Positions 34,088 through 42,256 of a stretch of 64,000 nucleotides of DNA are shown here, piece by piece; the stretch's first letter is position 1; each line of letters opens with the position of its first letter. The DNA is from Polymorphobacter multimanifer (GTDB lineage Bacteria; Pseudomonadota; Alphaproteobacteria; Sphingomonadales; Sphingomonadaceae): NCBI RefSeq assembly GCF_014205635.1, contig NZ_JACIIV010000004.1:1-64000 (forward strand), given 5' to 3'. Below the pieces are notes generated by a model. That model saw only the letters and a list, made by a program, of their open reading frames with translations, ran no database searches and was not told where the DNA came from. The position numbers were made by a program, and so were the translations under genes.

Positions 34088-35158
34088 TCAAGCCAGATTG
34101 GCGCTGGCCCATGCGAAAACCTGGCGGTTGTTAGCCTCTTCGCGTTCGAGCTGCTGAGCCGGGCTGAGGCCGTCCATCGCATCGAGCCTGGTGGCCTTGG
34201 CTTCGACCATTGCGAGCCAGGGCGCCACCCTGCCCTTCTGTGCTTCGGGAAAGCTGGCGAGATAGCCGGGGGTGCGCACCGGCACCTTGAGCGGGTTGCG
34301 GGTGATGAGCTCGGTGGTGGGCAGAATCTTCGGGTTGGCCTTGCGCATGATCGCGAACAGCGCCTTCTGGTCGGTCATTCCGGTGCCGAAGGGCACCTCG
34401 GCGAGGAGGAAGCCGTCTTCGTAAAGTGCCACACCCATATCCTTGAGCGAGGTCGCCTTGACCCAGGGGGCCAGCGCGGTGACGGTTTCAATGGGGTCTT
34501 CCATGAAGCTCATGTTGTTGCCGGGATCGATGAGGCTGCCGAGCCAGGGGCTGCTGAAGCGGCGGAGAAAGCCGACATGCTCTTCGACGGTGCGATCCTT
34601 GTGATTTTCCAGCGCGATGGCAACCTTGTACTTCTCGGCGAGCGGCAGGCAGCGCTCGACAATGGCATCGGCTTCGGCCTGCCATGTGCGGTATTCGGCC
34701 AATGACTTGAAGCTTTCGTAGCGGCGGCCGGTGCCGCCCTGCGGCGGGCGGCTGACGGCACGAGCGACGGTGGCGCCGAGGGCAGCCGACGCGCGCAACG
34801 AATTCTCGAAGGTCGACAGGTCATCGGCAAGGCGCGTGGGCAGCTGGACCTGGCCTTCATAATACATGCCGAGCTCGTCGAGGCGCTTGCGCACGGCTGG
34901 GAGATCGGTGGTGATGAGGTGCTGGATGCCGCCCGCACCCAGCGAGCGGCAATATTCGACATAGGCGACCGGATTGTCGCGCAGCGGTGGCACCCCGGCG
35001 GCGCGCAGGCGGGTCGAGAGCGCGGTGGTGGCGATGCCCGCCGGGGACTTGGGTGGCAGTGTGCCTTCGGCAAGCGCCTTGGCGAAGCCGGGACCGATTG
35101 CGATCATGCTCGCGGCCAGAGCCGAGCCCAGGGCTGCACGACGGGAAATGGCGACCAT
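34088..35158 (-). CDS. Tat-exported sugar phosphate isomerase/epimerase-like TIM barrel
   Basis: This 356-residue protein starts at the ATG with GGAG upstream. The N-terminus has a twin-arginine-like signal (S-R-R-A-A-L-G followed by a hydrophobic stretch ending FAKA, residues ~5-30), so it is probably exported folded. The body is a xylose-isomerase-like TIM barrel with metal-ligand-type residues in ALENHKDRT (Glu, His) and SLIDPGNN (Asp). Such secreted barrels accompany 3-keto-glycoside or sugar-modifying operons in other phyla. It is 41 bases downstream of the large receptor gene on the same strand and likely in its operon. Confidence 0.78.
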   Translation of the reverse strand: MVAISRRAALGSALAASMIAIGPGFAKALAEGTLPPKSPAGIATTALSTRLRAAGVPPLRDNPVAYVEYCRSLGAGGIQHLITTDLPAVRKRLDELGMYYEGQVQLPTRLADDLSTFENSLRASAALGATVARAVSRPPQGGTGRRYESFKSLAEYRTWQAEADAIVERCLPLAEKYKVAIALENHKDRTVEEHVGFLRRFSSPWLGSLIDPGNNMSFMEDPIETVTALAPWVKATSLKDMGVALYEDGFLLAEVPFGTGMTDQKALFAIMRKANPKILPTTELITRNPLKVPVRTPGYLASFPEAQKGRVAPWLAMVEAKATRLDAMDGLSPAQQLEREEANNRQVFAWASANLA

Positions 35159-35199
35159 GGCAAATGCTCCAGATGACTGTGGACTGGCGGGATCAAGCG

Positions 35200-37845
35200 T
35201 CAGAACCGGGTGCGCAGCGTAACTTCGAGTGTGCGCCCGAACGGCGAGGCGAGATTGGAAAAATAGCCGAGCGTGCCATCGTAGAATGGGGGGGAACGAT
35301 CGAACAGGTTGGACGCGCGGAACTGGATCTGGCTGCCCTTGAGGACCTGCGGCATGTTGTATTGCAGGGTCAGGTCGAAGGTCTCCCAGCTGTCGACCTC
35401 CGGGAAGGCGACGGAGCCCGGATTGGTGTAGCTGTCGATGTAGTTCATGAACAGCGAGGCCGTGAAATCCTCGAGCGTCCACGAAAGCTGGCCGCGGGCC
35501 CGCCACTTGATGGCTTCCTGCCGGCCGACGAGGTCCTGGAAGCCCGATCCGGGAACGATCTCCTGCCGATAGCCGAGCTGGCGGTTGGCGTTGATATTGA
35601 AAAGGAAATTGCCGATGCCGGTGTCGAGCGTGTAGTTGAGATCGAAATCCAGCCCGTCGATGCTGCGGCTGCCGAGATTGACGGCGTAGGAGCGGAAGAT
35701 GAAATCGATGACGTCGGGCACCGGGCTTTGCGGCGGCGCCTCGGCAATGGCCTGGGCCACCTGCGCGGGTGTGGGATTGCGGGTCAGCGCATAGGCGAAG
35801 GCAGGATTGAAGAAGGCATCGGCCTGTGTCGGCTTGTAGACGAGGTTCGAATATTTGACGTTGTAATAGGTGACGCCGAACCTGAGGTTGGGAATGAATG
35901 TCGGGCGCAGCTCGGCGCCGAACGAATAGGTGGTGGCGTCCTCCGGGGTGAGAGCCGGGTTGCCGCCGCCCTGGTTGTAGATGTTGACGGTGCCGATGCC
36001 GGCAACATTCTGTCCCGGCTGGGGAACGCCGAAGATGGAGGTGATGAGGCCGAGATTGGGAGCGACGAACGAGGTGCCCCAGCTGCCGCGCAGCGTCAGA
36101 TCCTCGATCGGCTGCCAGACAATGCCGAACTTGGGATTGAAGGTGCCGCCGAGCCCCTGATAGTGATCGTAGCGACCCGAGACGGCGAGATCGAGCCGCT
36201 GGAAGAGCGGAATGGCGTTGGCACCGCTGAACAGCGGGATGTTGACTTCGGTGAAGACGGCGGCGACGAAACGCGAGATGTTGTCATCGCGCACCAGCAG
36301 CTGATTGGGGCCGGGGACGCCCCCCAGCTGCAGCTGGTTGGCCTGCTCGTCGCGGAAATCGGTGCCGACCGCGACGCGCACATCACCGCCCGGAACAGCA
36401 AACAGCGGGCCATCGGCCTTGACCTGGAGCTGGCGCAGATATTGCGATGTATCGTTGATCTGGGTGAACCCGTTGTTGATCTGCGCCAGCACATCGGCGT
36501 TGTTGTCGGCTGCCTGACCGAAGGGGTTGAATGCCGTGGCGCGCGTGGTCCCCCGGGCGAGGGCCTGTGCCACCTGGAGATCGACCTCGGGCTGGTCGTT
36601 GTAATCATTGGTTTTCGAATAGTGGGTCAGCAGGTTGATCTGCCAGTCTCCGCCGACATCGATGTCGGCGCCCAGCGTGATGCCCATGACTTCGGAACGC
36701 TGCAGGTTGCGCGGGTTGTCGAAAAGCCCCTGGGTGTTGCGCACCACGGCGACCTGGCTGGCGGTGACGCCGGGCGGCAGCACGAAATAGGGATTGGTGT
36801 TGGGAACGATCAGGTTGAAATTGCGAGGGTTGGCGATGCTGCTGGTTCGCAGGTTGGAATAATTGCCCTCGGCCCAGAGCGTGACGGTGTCGGAGATCTG
36901 CTCGCGGATGGTGGCGAGCACCGAGTAGCGCCGGCTTTCGGGAATGATGGTGTTTTCGAGCTGATTCTCGCAACGGTTGCGGTTGGCATTGCCGGTGAGA
37001 AACGACGGATAGGCGTAGACGACACCATTGGCGGTGACGTTGGGGAGCGAGCATGAGGTACCGCGTCGGTCGGCGCCGCCGCGGAAGCGCTGGTCGGCGC
37101 GGATGAAGTCGTATTCGCCGTTCGTCGGCGGGGTGTTGCCCGAGTATTCGCCGACGATCATGAAATTGCCGGAGCTCCAGCGCTTGCCCCAGCCCAGCGC
37201 CAGATTGCGCTTCTCGTAGGACGAGTTTTCGCTGAAGCCATAAGTGCCCTGGGCTTCAAAGCCCTCCATGTCGCGGCGGTAGATGAAGTTGGCGACCCCG
37301 GCGACGGCGTCGGAGCCATAGACTGCCGACGAGCCGTCGGCGACGATCTCGACCCGCTGCACGGCAAGGATGGGGACGATGCCGGGATCGGGGAGGACCG
37401 CTTCGCCGCCGACGGCGGCCATGCGGTGGCCGTTGAACAGGGTCAACGTGGCGAAGATGCCGATGTTGTGGATGTTGGGCAGGAAGCCGCCGGTGCGGAA
37501 GCGACCGACCGTTGCCTGCTCATGGTTCGCGCCGAAGTTGCCGAGCTGGGGCACCTGGCTGAGCAGCTCGGAAGCATTGGCGGGGGCATTGGCCTGGATC
37601 GTGTCGCGGGTGACGCCGATCAGCGCCGAGCCAGTGGGTGCGACGCCGCGGATGCTGGTGCCGGTGACGATGATCTCGCTGCCATCCTGCGCCGCCTCGG
37701 CGACTGCGGCAGTCTCGGTGGAGGGCGTGGGAGTTTGCGCCTGCGCGGCCTGCGGCAGCGCGAGAAGCGCTGCAAGTGCGGTGGAAGCGAGCAGCACGCG
37801 GCCGCTGCGGGCATGTCCAGCCATTTGCGTGTCGATCTTTGCCAT
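35200..37845 (-). CDS. TonB-dependent receptor, large carbohydrate-type
   Basis: This 881-residue protein has GGGGGG nine bases before the ATG. It has an N-terminal signal peptide (to about residue 37, QAAQAQ), a TonB box EIIVTGTSIRG and a plug domain (SALIGVTRDTIQANAPANASELLSQVPQLGNFG..., with the GSDAVAGVANFIYRRDMEGFE motif). The long barrel ends VTLRTRF. The TGTSIRG plus SELLSQVPQLG layout is characteristic of catabolic receptors of sphingomonads and Caulobacter. Site 3 of the operator set lies 261 bases upstream. The likely cargo is the oligo- or monosaccharide feeding this cluster. Confidence 0.9.
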   Translation of the reverse strand: MAKIDTQMAGHARSGRVLLASTALAALLALPQAAQAQTPTPSTETAAVAEAAQDGSEIIVTGTSIRGVAPTGSALIGVTRDTIQANAPANASELLSQVPQLGNFGANHEQATVGRFRTGGFLPNIHNIGIFATLTLFNGHRMAAVGGEAVLPDPGIVPILAVQRVEIVADGSSAVYGSDAVAGVANFIYRRDMEGFEAQGTYGFSENSSYEKRNLALGWGKRWSSGNFMIVGEYSGNTPPTNGEYDFIRADQRFRGGADRRGTSCSLPNVTANGVVYAYPSFLTGNANRNRCENQLENTIIPESRRYSVLATIREQISDTVTLWAEGNYSNLRTSSIANPRNFNLIVPNTNPYFVLPPGVTASQVAVVRNTQGLFDNPRNLQRSEVMGITLGADIDVGGDWQINLLTHYSKTNDYNDQPEVDLQVAQALARGTTRATAFNPFGQAADNNADVLAQINNGFTQINDTSQYLRQLQVKADGPLFAVPGGDVRVAVGTDFRDEQANQLQLGGVPGPNQLLVRDDNISRFVAAVFTEVNIPLFSGANAIPLFQRLDLAVSGRYDHYQGLGGTFNPKFGIVWQPIEDLTLRGSWGTSFVAPNLGLITSIFGVPQPGQNVAGIGTVNIYNQGGGNPALTPEDATTYSFGAELRPTFIPNLRFGVTYYNVKYSNLVYKPTQADAFFNPAFAYALTRNPTPAQVAQAIAEAPPQSPVPDVIDFIFRSYAVNLGSRSIDGLDFDLNYTLDTGIGNFLFNINANRQLGYRQEIVPGSGFQDLVGRQEAIKWRARGQLSWTLEDFTASLFMNYIDSYTNPGSVAFPEVDSWETFDLTLQYNMPQVLKGSQIQFRASNLFDRSPPFYDGTLGYFSNLASPFGRTLEVTLRTRF

Positions 37846-38105
37846 TGGTGCATCCCCCCTGGATGATGAGCAGCAATGCGCTACGGCAGCACAGCCGGCG
37901 CGGCGTGTTGATGATGAACGATGTGGATCAAGCAACGCGGTACGGCGGGGCGAGGGGCGGGGCGCGCAGCTGCATGTTGGCGCACGCAATGATGCCGACA
38001 TGCCGAGCTGACATAGCGCCTACCCCCCCTGGAAGCGCGGCGATCTATCGTCGCCTGCGCAGCAACTGACTCATCCCAGCGATGGTCCGTCGATCAAGGT
38101 ATGTA

Positions 38106-38126
38106 CACTGTATACAGTGCTGTCAA
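38106..38126 (-). promoter_or_regulatory. Promoter -35 and 14-bp palindromic operator, site 3
   Basis: A perfect palindrome, CACTGTATACAGTG (38106-38119), lies one base from a minus-strand TTGACA (38126-38121), so a bound protein would cover the promoter spacer. It faces the receptor gene starting at 37845. This is the most symmetrical member of the seven-site family. The rest of the 293-base interval holds nothing obvious. Confidence 0.65.
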
Positions 38127-38138
38127 TGGTGTAATTTT

Positions 38139-39446
38139 TCAGGAATCGTCCCGGTTTCCCGATACCGGCAGCGCTGACGGACGCGGTCCTCCAGTGGCCC
38201 AATCGAGCAGCTCCACAAGGTGGATTGTGGGGGCTGCCTCGCTCGACAGATGTTCGAGGCAGCCGATGTTGCCGCTGGCGACGAGCGTGGCGCCGGTGCG
38301 GGCGATGGCGGCTTGCTTGCGGGCCTTCAGGGCTTGCGACATCTCGGGCTGGAGGATGCTGTAGGTTCCGGCCGAGCCACAGCAGATATGGCCCTCGCCG
38401 ATCTCCCGGACATCGAAGCCGCTGGCGGCGAGCAACTGGCGTGGCTGCAGACGGACCTGCTGGCCATGCTGGAGCGAACAGGCCGAATGATAGGCAACGG
38501 CAAGGCCAGGGGCGATGACGGGGGGCAGCAGATCGAGCGTGGCGACATATTCCGATATGTCGCGGGTGAGGCCGGCGATGCGGGCGGCGCGCGCCGCCCA
38601 GGCAGGATCTCTGGCAAACAGCTCGTCGTAATGGCGGACAACGGTGCCACAACCCGAGGCGGTGACGAGGATGGCATCGAGGCCGCCCCCGGCAAGCTCG
38701 GCTTCCCAGGCTTCGATATTGGCCATGGCGAGGCGGCGGGCGCGATCCTCCTTGCCCATGTGATGATCGAGCGCCCCGCAGCACAGGCCGGTTGCGGCCA
38801 CGACCACCTCGACGCCGTGCCGGTTGAGAAGCCGGATGGCCGCGGCGTCGATCTCGGGGCGCAACACCGGCTGGACACAGCCGGCATGGAGCGCAACGCG
38901 GGCACCGGCACCGGCACCAATCGGCGAAAACACTCCTGCGCGCGGCGCCGCAGCAGTCGCTGCCTTCGCCGGCACCATCGCCAGCATCGCCTGCAAGGGT
39001 GCGGGGAGCAGCCCGGCGAGAGGCCGGACAAGGCGGCCGGCGGAGACGGCGGCGGCGAACAGCGCAGGGCGGGTGAGCACCGTGGACAGCAGCCCGCGCA
39101 GCAGGCGCTGGTGCCAGGGCCTTCGGTGATGCTCGGCAATGTGCACGCGGGCGACATCGACGAGCTGGCGATAGTCGACGCTCGACGGGCAGGTGGTGAG
39201 GCAGCTGAGGCAGCCGAGGCAGCGGTCGATATGGTGGACGGCGGCCGGGGCGGGCGGCCCGCCGGCTTCGAGCATGTCCTTGATCAGCCATATGCGGCCA
39301 CGCGGCGAATCGAGCTCGTCGCCGGTGAGCAGATAGGTTGGGCAGGTGGCGGTGCAGAAGCCGCAATGCACGCAATTGCGGATGATGCCTGCTGCCGTCA
39401 CGATGCCGGGGTCTTCTCGCTGGCGGGCAGTGAAATCGGTCTGCAT
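38139..39446 (-). CDS. glcF: Glycolate oxidase iron-sulfur subunit GlcF
   Basis: This 435-residue protein has two 4Fe-4S motifs in the first 90 residues (C-V-H-C-G-F-C-T-A-T-C-P and C-L-G-C-L-S-C-L-T-T-C-P). Two CCG-domain repeats follow, including LCCGALDHH and ICCGSAGTYS, where cysteine-rich segments bind further cofactor. This matches GlcF, which carries electrons from the flavin subunits to the quinone pool. It is the last gene of glcDEF, four bases after glcE. The product of the operon is glyoxylate from glycolate; D-lactate is an alternative substrate of this family. Confidence 0.93.
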   Translation of the reverse strand: MQTDFTARQREDPGIVTAAGIIRNCVHCGFCTATCPTYLLTGDELDSPRGRIWLIKDMLEAGGPPAPAAVHHIDRCLGCLSCLTTCPSSVDYRQLVDVARVHIAEHHRRPWHQRLLRGLLSTVLTRPALFAAAVSAGRLVRPLAGLLPAPLQAMLAMVPAKAATAAAPRAGVFSPIGAGAGARVALHAGCVQPVLRPEIDAAAIRLLNRHGVEVVVAATGLCCGALDHHMGKEDRARRLAMANIEAWEAELAGGGLDAILVTASGCGTVVRHYDELFARDPAWAARAARIAGLTRDISEYVATLDLLPPVIAPGLAVAYHSACSLQHGQQVRLQPRQLLAASGFDVREIGEGHICCGSAGTYSILQPEMSQALKARKQAAIARTGATLVASGNIGCLEHLSSEAAPTIHLVELLDWATGGPRPSALPVSGNRDDS

Positions 39447-39450
39447 GGCG

Positions 39451-40602
39451 TCAGCCTTTCAGCCGGCCGGGGTTGAAAAGACCGGCGGGATCGAAACTCG
39501 TGCGCACCCGCGCCTGCAGCGCTTCGAGTGGCGGCGGCAGCGGCGGGAAGACCGGGACCATTGCCTTGATCGCGGCGGGTGCGCGCATCAGCATGGCATG
39601 GCCGCTGGTCGCCGCCAGCGCGGCGCGGACGTCGATGACCGCATCGGCGGCGTGCCAGAGCCAGATCAACGCTCCGCCCCAATCGAGCAGATGGCCATCG
39701 GCCGCGCCCAGCCGGGCGAGCGCGGCGGGGGCCTGGGTGGCGGGCAGGATGATCCGCCAGAGCATGGCATCGGCATCGGTGACGAAGGGCCCGACAGCGG
39801 CGATATCCTGCCAGAGGCGCTGCGATTCCGCATCGTCCAGCCAATCGGCTTCCCATTCGAGGCTGGCGGCAAGCGCGGCGCGCTGCACCGACAACACGCG
39901 GGGTGTGCCTTCGAGGCGGAGCAGCGTGCGCGCCAGGTGGCCGGGCAGATGCGCGGCGCCGGTGATCGGCACGGCACCTTGCAGCGCGCGGGTCATCATC
40001 ATCACCGCCGCAGCCGGATCGAGCCCGGTGATGACCAGCGAGCCGGTCGCCGCCGGCATCGGCAGTGCCTTGAGGCTGATCTCGGTGAGGATGGCGAGCG
40101 TGCCCCATGACCCGGCCATGACCTTGGGCAGATCATAGCCGGTGACATTCTTGAGCACCTTGCCGCCGGCGACGAACACCTCGCCGAGGCCGTTGACCGC
40201 CTGGACGCCGAGGACATGATCGCGGACTCCGCCGGCCGCGAGCCGGCGCGGCCCGGCGATGCCGGCAGCGACAAGGCCGCCGATGGTGCCGGTGCCGGAA
40301 GCACCGCCCCAGAGCGGCGCCAGGTCGGGCGGCTCGAAAGCGAGGCGCTGGCCGCTGGTGGCGAGGTGCGCGATCACATCGGCGGTCCGAGCGCCGGGCT
40401 GGACGGTGACCACCAGCTCGGGCGCATCATGATCGACGATCGCCGCCAGTCCTTCGAGCGAGAGCGCATCCTCGGCATGGACGCGATGGCCGATGCCGCG
40501 GCGGGTGCCGCTTCCGAGGATCTCCAGCGGGCGTGACGCAGCGCCGGCCGCGCGAACGGCATCGACAACCTCGTTGACGGTCTGGGGACGGAGCAGCGCC
40601 AT
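39451..40602 (-). CDS. glcE: Glycolate oxidase FAD-binding subunit GlcE
   Basis: This 383-residue protein is shorter than GlcD, as expected for GlcE. The FAD-binding PCMH-type domain occupies the first ~190 residues (PLEILGSGTRRGIGH, LVVTVQPGARTADVIAHLA, GASGTGTIGGLVAAGIAGPRRLAAGGVRDHVLG, GKVLKNVTGYDLPKVMAGSWGTLAILTE). It lies two bases after glcD and four before glcF. It is required with GlcD for a functional glycolate oxidase in E. coli. Confidence 0.93.
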   Translation of the reverse strand: MALLRPQTVNEVVDAVRAAGAASRPLEILGSGTRRGIGHRVHAEDALSLEGLAAIVDHDAPELVVTVQPGARTADVIAHLATSGQRLAFEPPDLAPLWGGASGTGTIGGLVAAGIAGPRRLAAGGVRDHVLGVQAVNGLGEVFVAGGKVLKNVTGYDLPKVMAGSWGTLAILTEISLKALPMPAATGSLVITGLDPAAAVMMMTRALQGAVPITGAAHLPGHLARTLLRLEGTPRVLSVQRAALAASLEWEADWLDDAESQRLWQDIAAVGPFVTDADAMLWRIILPATQAPAALARLGAADGHLLDWGGALIWLWHAADAVIDVRAALAATSGHAMLMRAPAAIKAMVPVFPPLPPPLEALQARVRTSFDPAGLFNPGRLKG

Positions 40603-40604
40603 GA

Positions 40605-42089
40605 TCAGAAGCGCGGCAGGTCCGGAAAGCTCAGTCGGCCGCCATGGACATGCTCGGCGCCACCCTCTGCGCAGCGGCTGAGCGCCGGGAAGACCTTTCC
40701 GGGGTTGAGCAGTGCGCGCGGATCGAAGGCCGCCTTGACCCGCTGCTGTTGGGCCAGATCGACGGGGGTGAACTGCTTGTGCATCAGATCGCGCTTCTCG
40801 ATGCCGACGCCATGCTCGCCGGTGAGCACGCCGCCAACCTCGACACAGGTTTCCAGGATGCGGCTGCCAACACGCTCGGCCTTTTCCAGATCGCCGGGGA
40901 TGCTGGCATCATAGAGGATGAGCGGATGCAGGTTGCCGTCGCCGGCATGGAAGACATTGGCCACGCCGAGCCCCTCGGCAGCGGCAATGGCGGTGATCCG
41001 ACCGAGCACCGGCCCCAGCATGCGCCGCGGGATGGTGCCATCGACGCAATAATAGTCGGGGGATACCCGGCCGACGGCGGGGAAGGCCGCCTTGCGACCG
41101 GCCCAGAACAGCAGCCGCTCGGCCTCGCCTTCCGAAGGGCGGCAAAGCGTGGCACCATGCCGTGCGGCGATGGTGGCGATGACCGCGAGCGCATCGTCGA
41201 TCTCCTCGATGCCGCCATCGAGCTCGGCGATCATCAGCGCCTCGACATCGAGCGGGTAGCCGGCGTTGACGAAGGCCTCGGCGGCGTGGATGGCCGGGCG
41301 GTCCATGATTTCCAGCGCGGCGGGGATGATGCCGCAGCCGATGATGCTGGCGACGCACTCGCCCGCCGCCTCGACCGCGGGAAAGCCGATAAGCATGGCA
41401 CGCTGGTGCGGCGGCCGCGGCAAGATACGCACCGTGACTTCGGTGACGACGCCGAGCATGCCTTCCGACCCGCAGACGAGGCCGAGCAGATCATAGCCAG
41501 GCGCCTCGGGTGCCGTGCCGCCCAGCCGCAGGACCGTGCCGTCGATGAGCACGATTTCGACCCCGAGCAGGTTGTTGGTGGTGGTGCCATATTTGAGGCA
41601 GTGCACGCCGCCGGCATTCTCCGCGACATTGCCGCCGATCGAGCAGGCGATCTGGCTGGAGGGATCGGGTGCGTAATAGAAGCCGCGACCGGAAACTGCC
41701 TCGCTGATGGCGGCATTGGTGACACCGGGCTGCACCACGGCACAGCGATTGTCGTAATCGATGGCGAGCACCTGGTTGAAGCGGGCCATGCCGAGCACGA
41801 TGCCGTCGGCGAGCGGCAGCGACCCGCCGGAAAGCGAGGTGCCGGCGCCGCGGGCGACGACCTTGACCCCGGCCTGATGGCACCAGGCGAGCACGGCCGC
41901 GACCTCGTCGGTGGTGCGTGGCAGCACCACGGCAAGCGGCAGCTGCCGATAGGCGGTGAGCGCATCGCACGACCAGGGCGCCAGCGCCGCGGGATCGCTG
42001 ATCACGCCGCTCGGCACGATCTTCGCCAGGGCGCTGGCGATGGCGTCGCGTCCGGCGATCAGGGCCTGGTCGGGGTCGGGCATTTGCAT
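40605..42089 (-). CDS. glcD: Glycolate oxidase catalytic subunit GlcD
   Basis: This 494-residue protein has the PCMH FAD domain (about residues 45-215: VVARGAGTSLSGGSLPLADGIVLGMARFN, GFYYAPDPSSQIACSIGGNVAENAGGVHCLKYGTTTNNLLG). The C-terminal FAD-linked oxidase domain has the His-rich motif ANVFHAGDGNLHPLILYD and the GEHGVGIEKRDLM signature of GlcD/D-lactate dehydrogenases. I chose the ATG at 42089; a second in-frame ATG at 42083 is possible, and neither has a strong SD. It heads glcDEF and is divergent from the sugar-acid dehydratase operon, where glycolate could be produced. Confidence 0.93.
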   Translation of the reverse strand: MQMPDPDQALIAGRDAIASALAKIVPSGVISDPAALAPWSCDALTAYRQLPLAVVLPRTTDEVAAVLAWCHQAGVKVVARGAGTSLSGGSLPLADGIVLGMARFNQVLAIDYDNRCAVVQPGVTNAAISEAVSGRGFYYAPDPSSQIACSIGGNVAENAGGVHCLKYGTTTNNLLGVEIVLIDGTVLRLGGTAPEAPGYDLLGLVCGSEGMLGVVTEVTVRILPRPPHQRAMLIGFPAVEAAGECVASIIGCGIIPAALEIMDRPAIHAAEAFVNAGYPLDVEALMIAELDGGIEEIDDALAVIATIAARHGATLCRPSEGEAERLLFWAGRKAAFPAVGRVSPDYYCVDGTIPRRMLGPVLGRITAIAAAEGLGVANVFHAGDGNLHPLILYDASIPGDLEKAERVGSRILETCVEVGGVLTGEHGVGIEKRDLMHKQFTPVDLAQQQRVKAAFDPRALLNPGKVFPALSRCAEGGAEHVHGGRLSFPDLPRF

Positions 42090-42188
42090 GGGTCGGCAGT
42101 TCCGGGTCGTGCGGCTGGCAGGCTTGCAGCGCCAAGCTTGCCGGGGGATGGTGCCTGAACGCAAGCGCGCTGCGGGGTTGCAGACTGT

Positions 42189-42219
42189 TTGACACAGTCC
42201 GAGTGTCTTCTATATGCAC
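42189..42219 (+). promoter_or_regulatory. Promoter and candidate regulon operator, site 4
   Basis: TTGACA (42189-42194) is followed after 15 bases by CTATATGCAC (42210-42219), the most divergent member of the decamer set. It is positioned to drive the dehydratase-GntR-FAH unit. The ATG is at 42257 after GGGGA. Confidence 0.55.
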
Positions 42220-42256
42220 TTTTGTGCGCGCGGCAATGATTGCTTGGGGACAGCCG

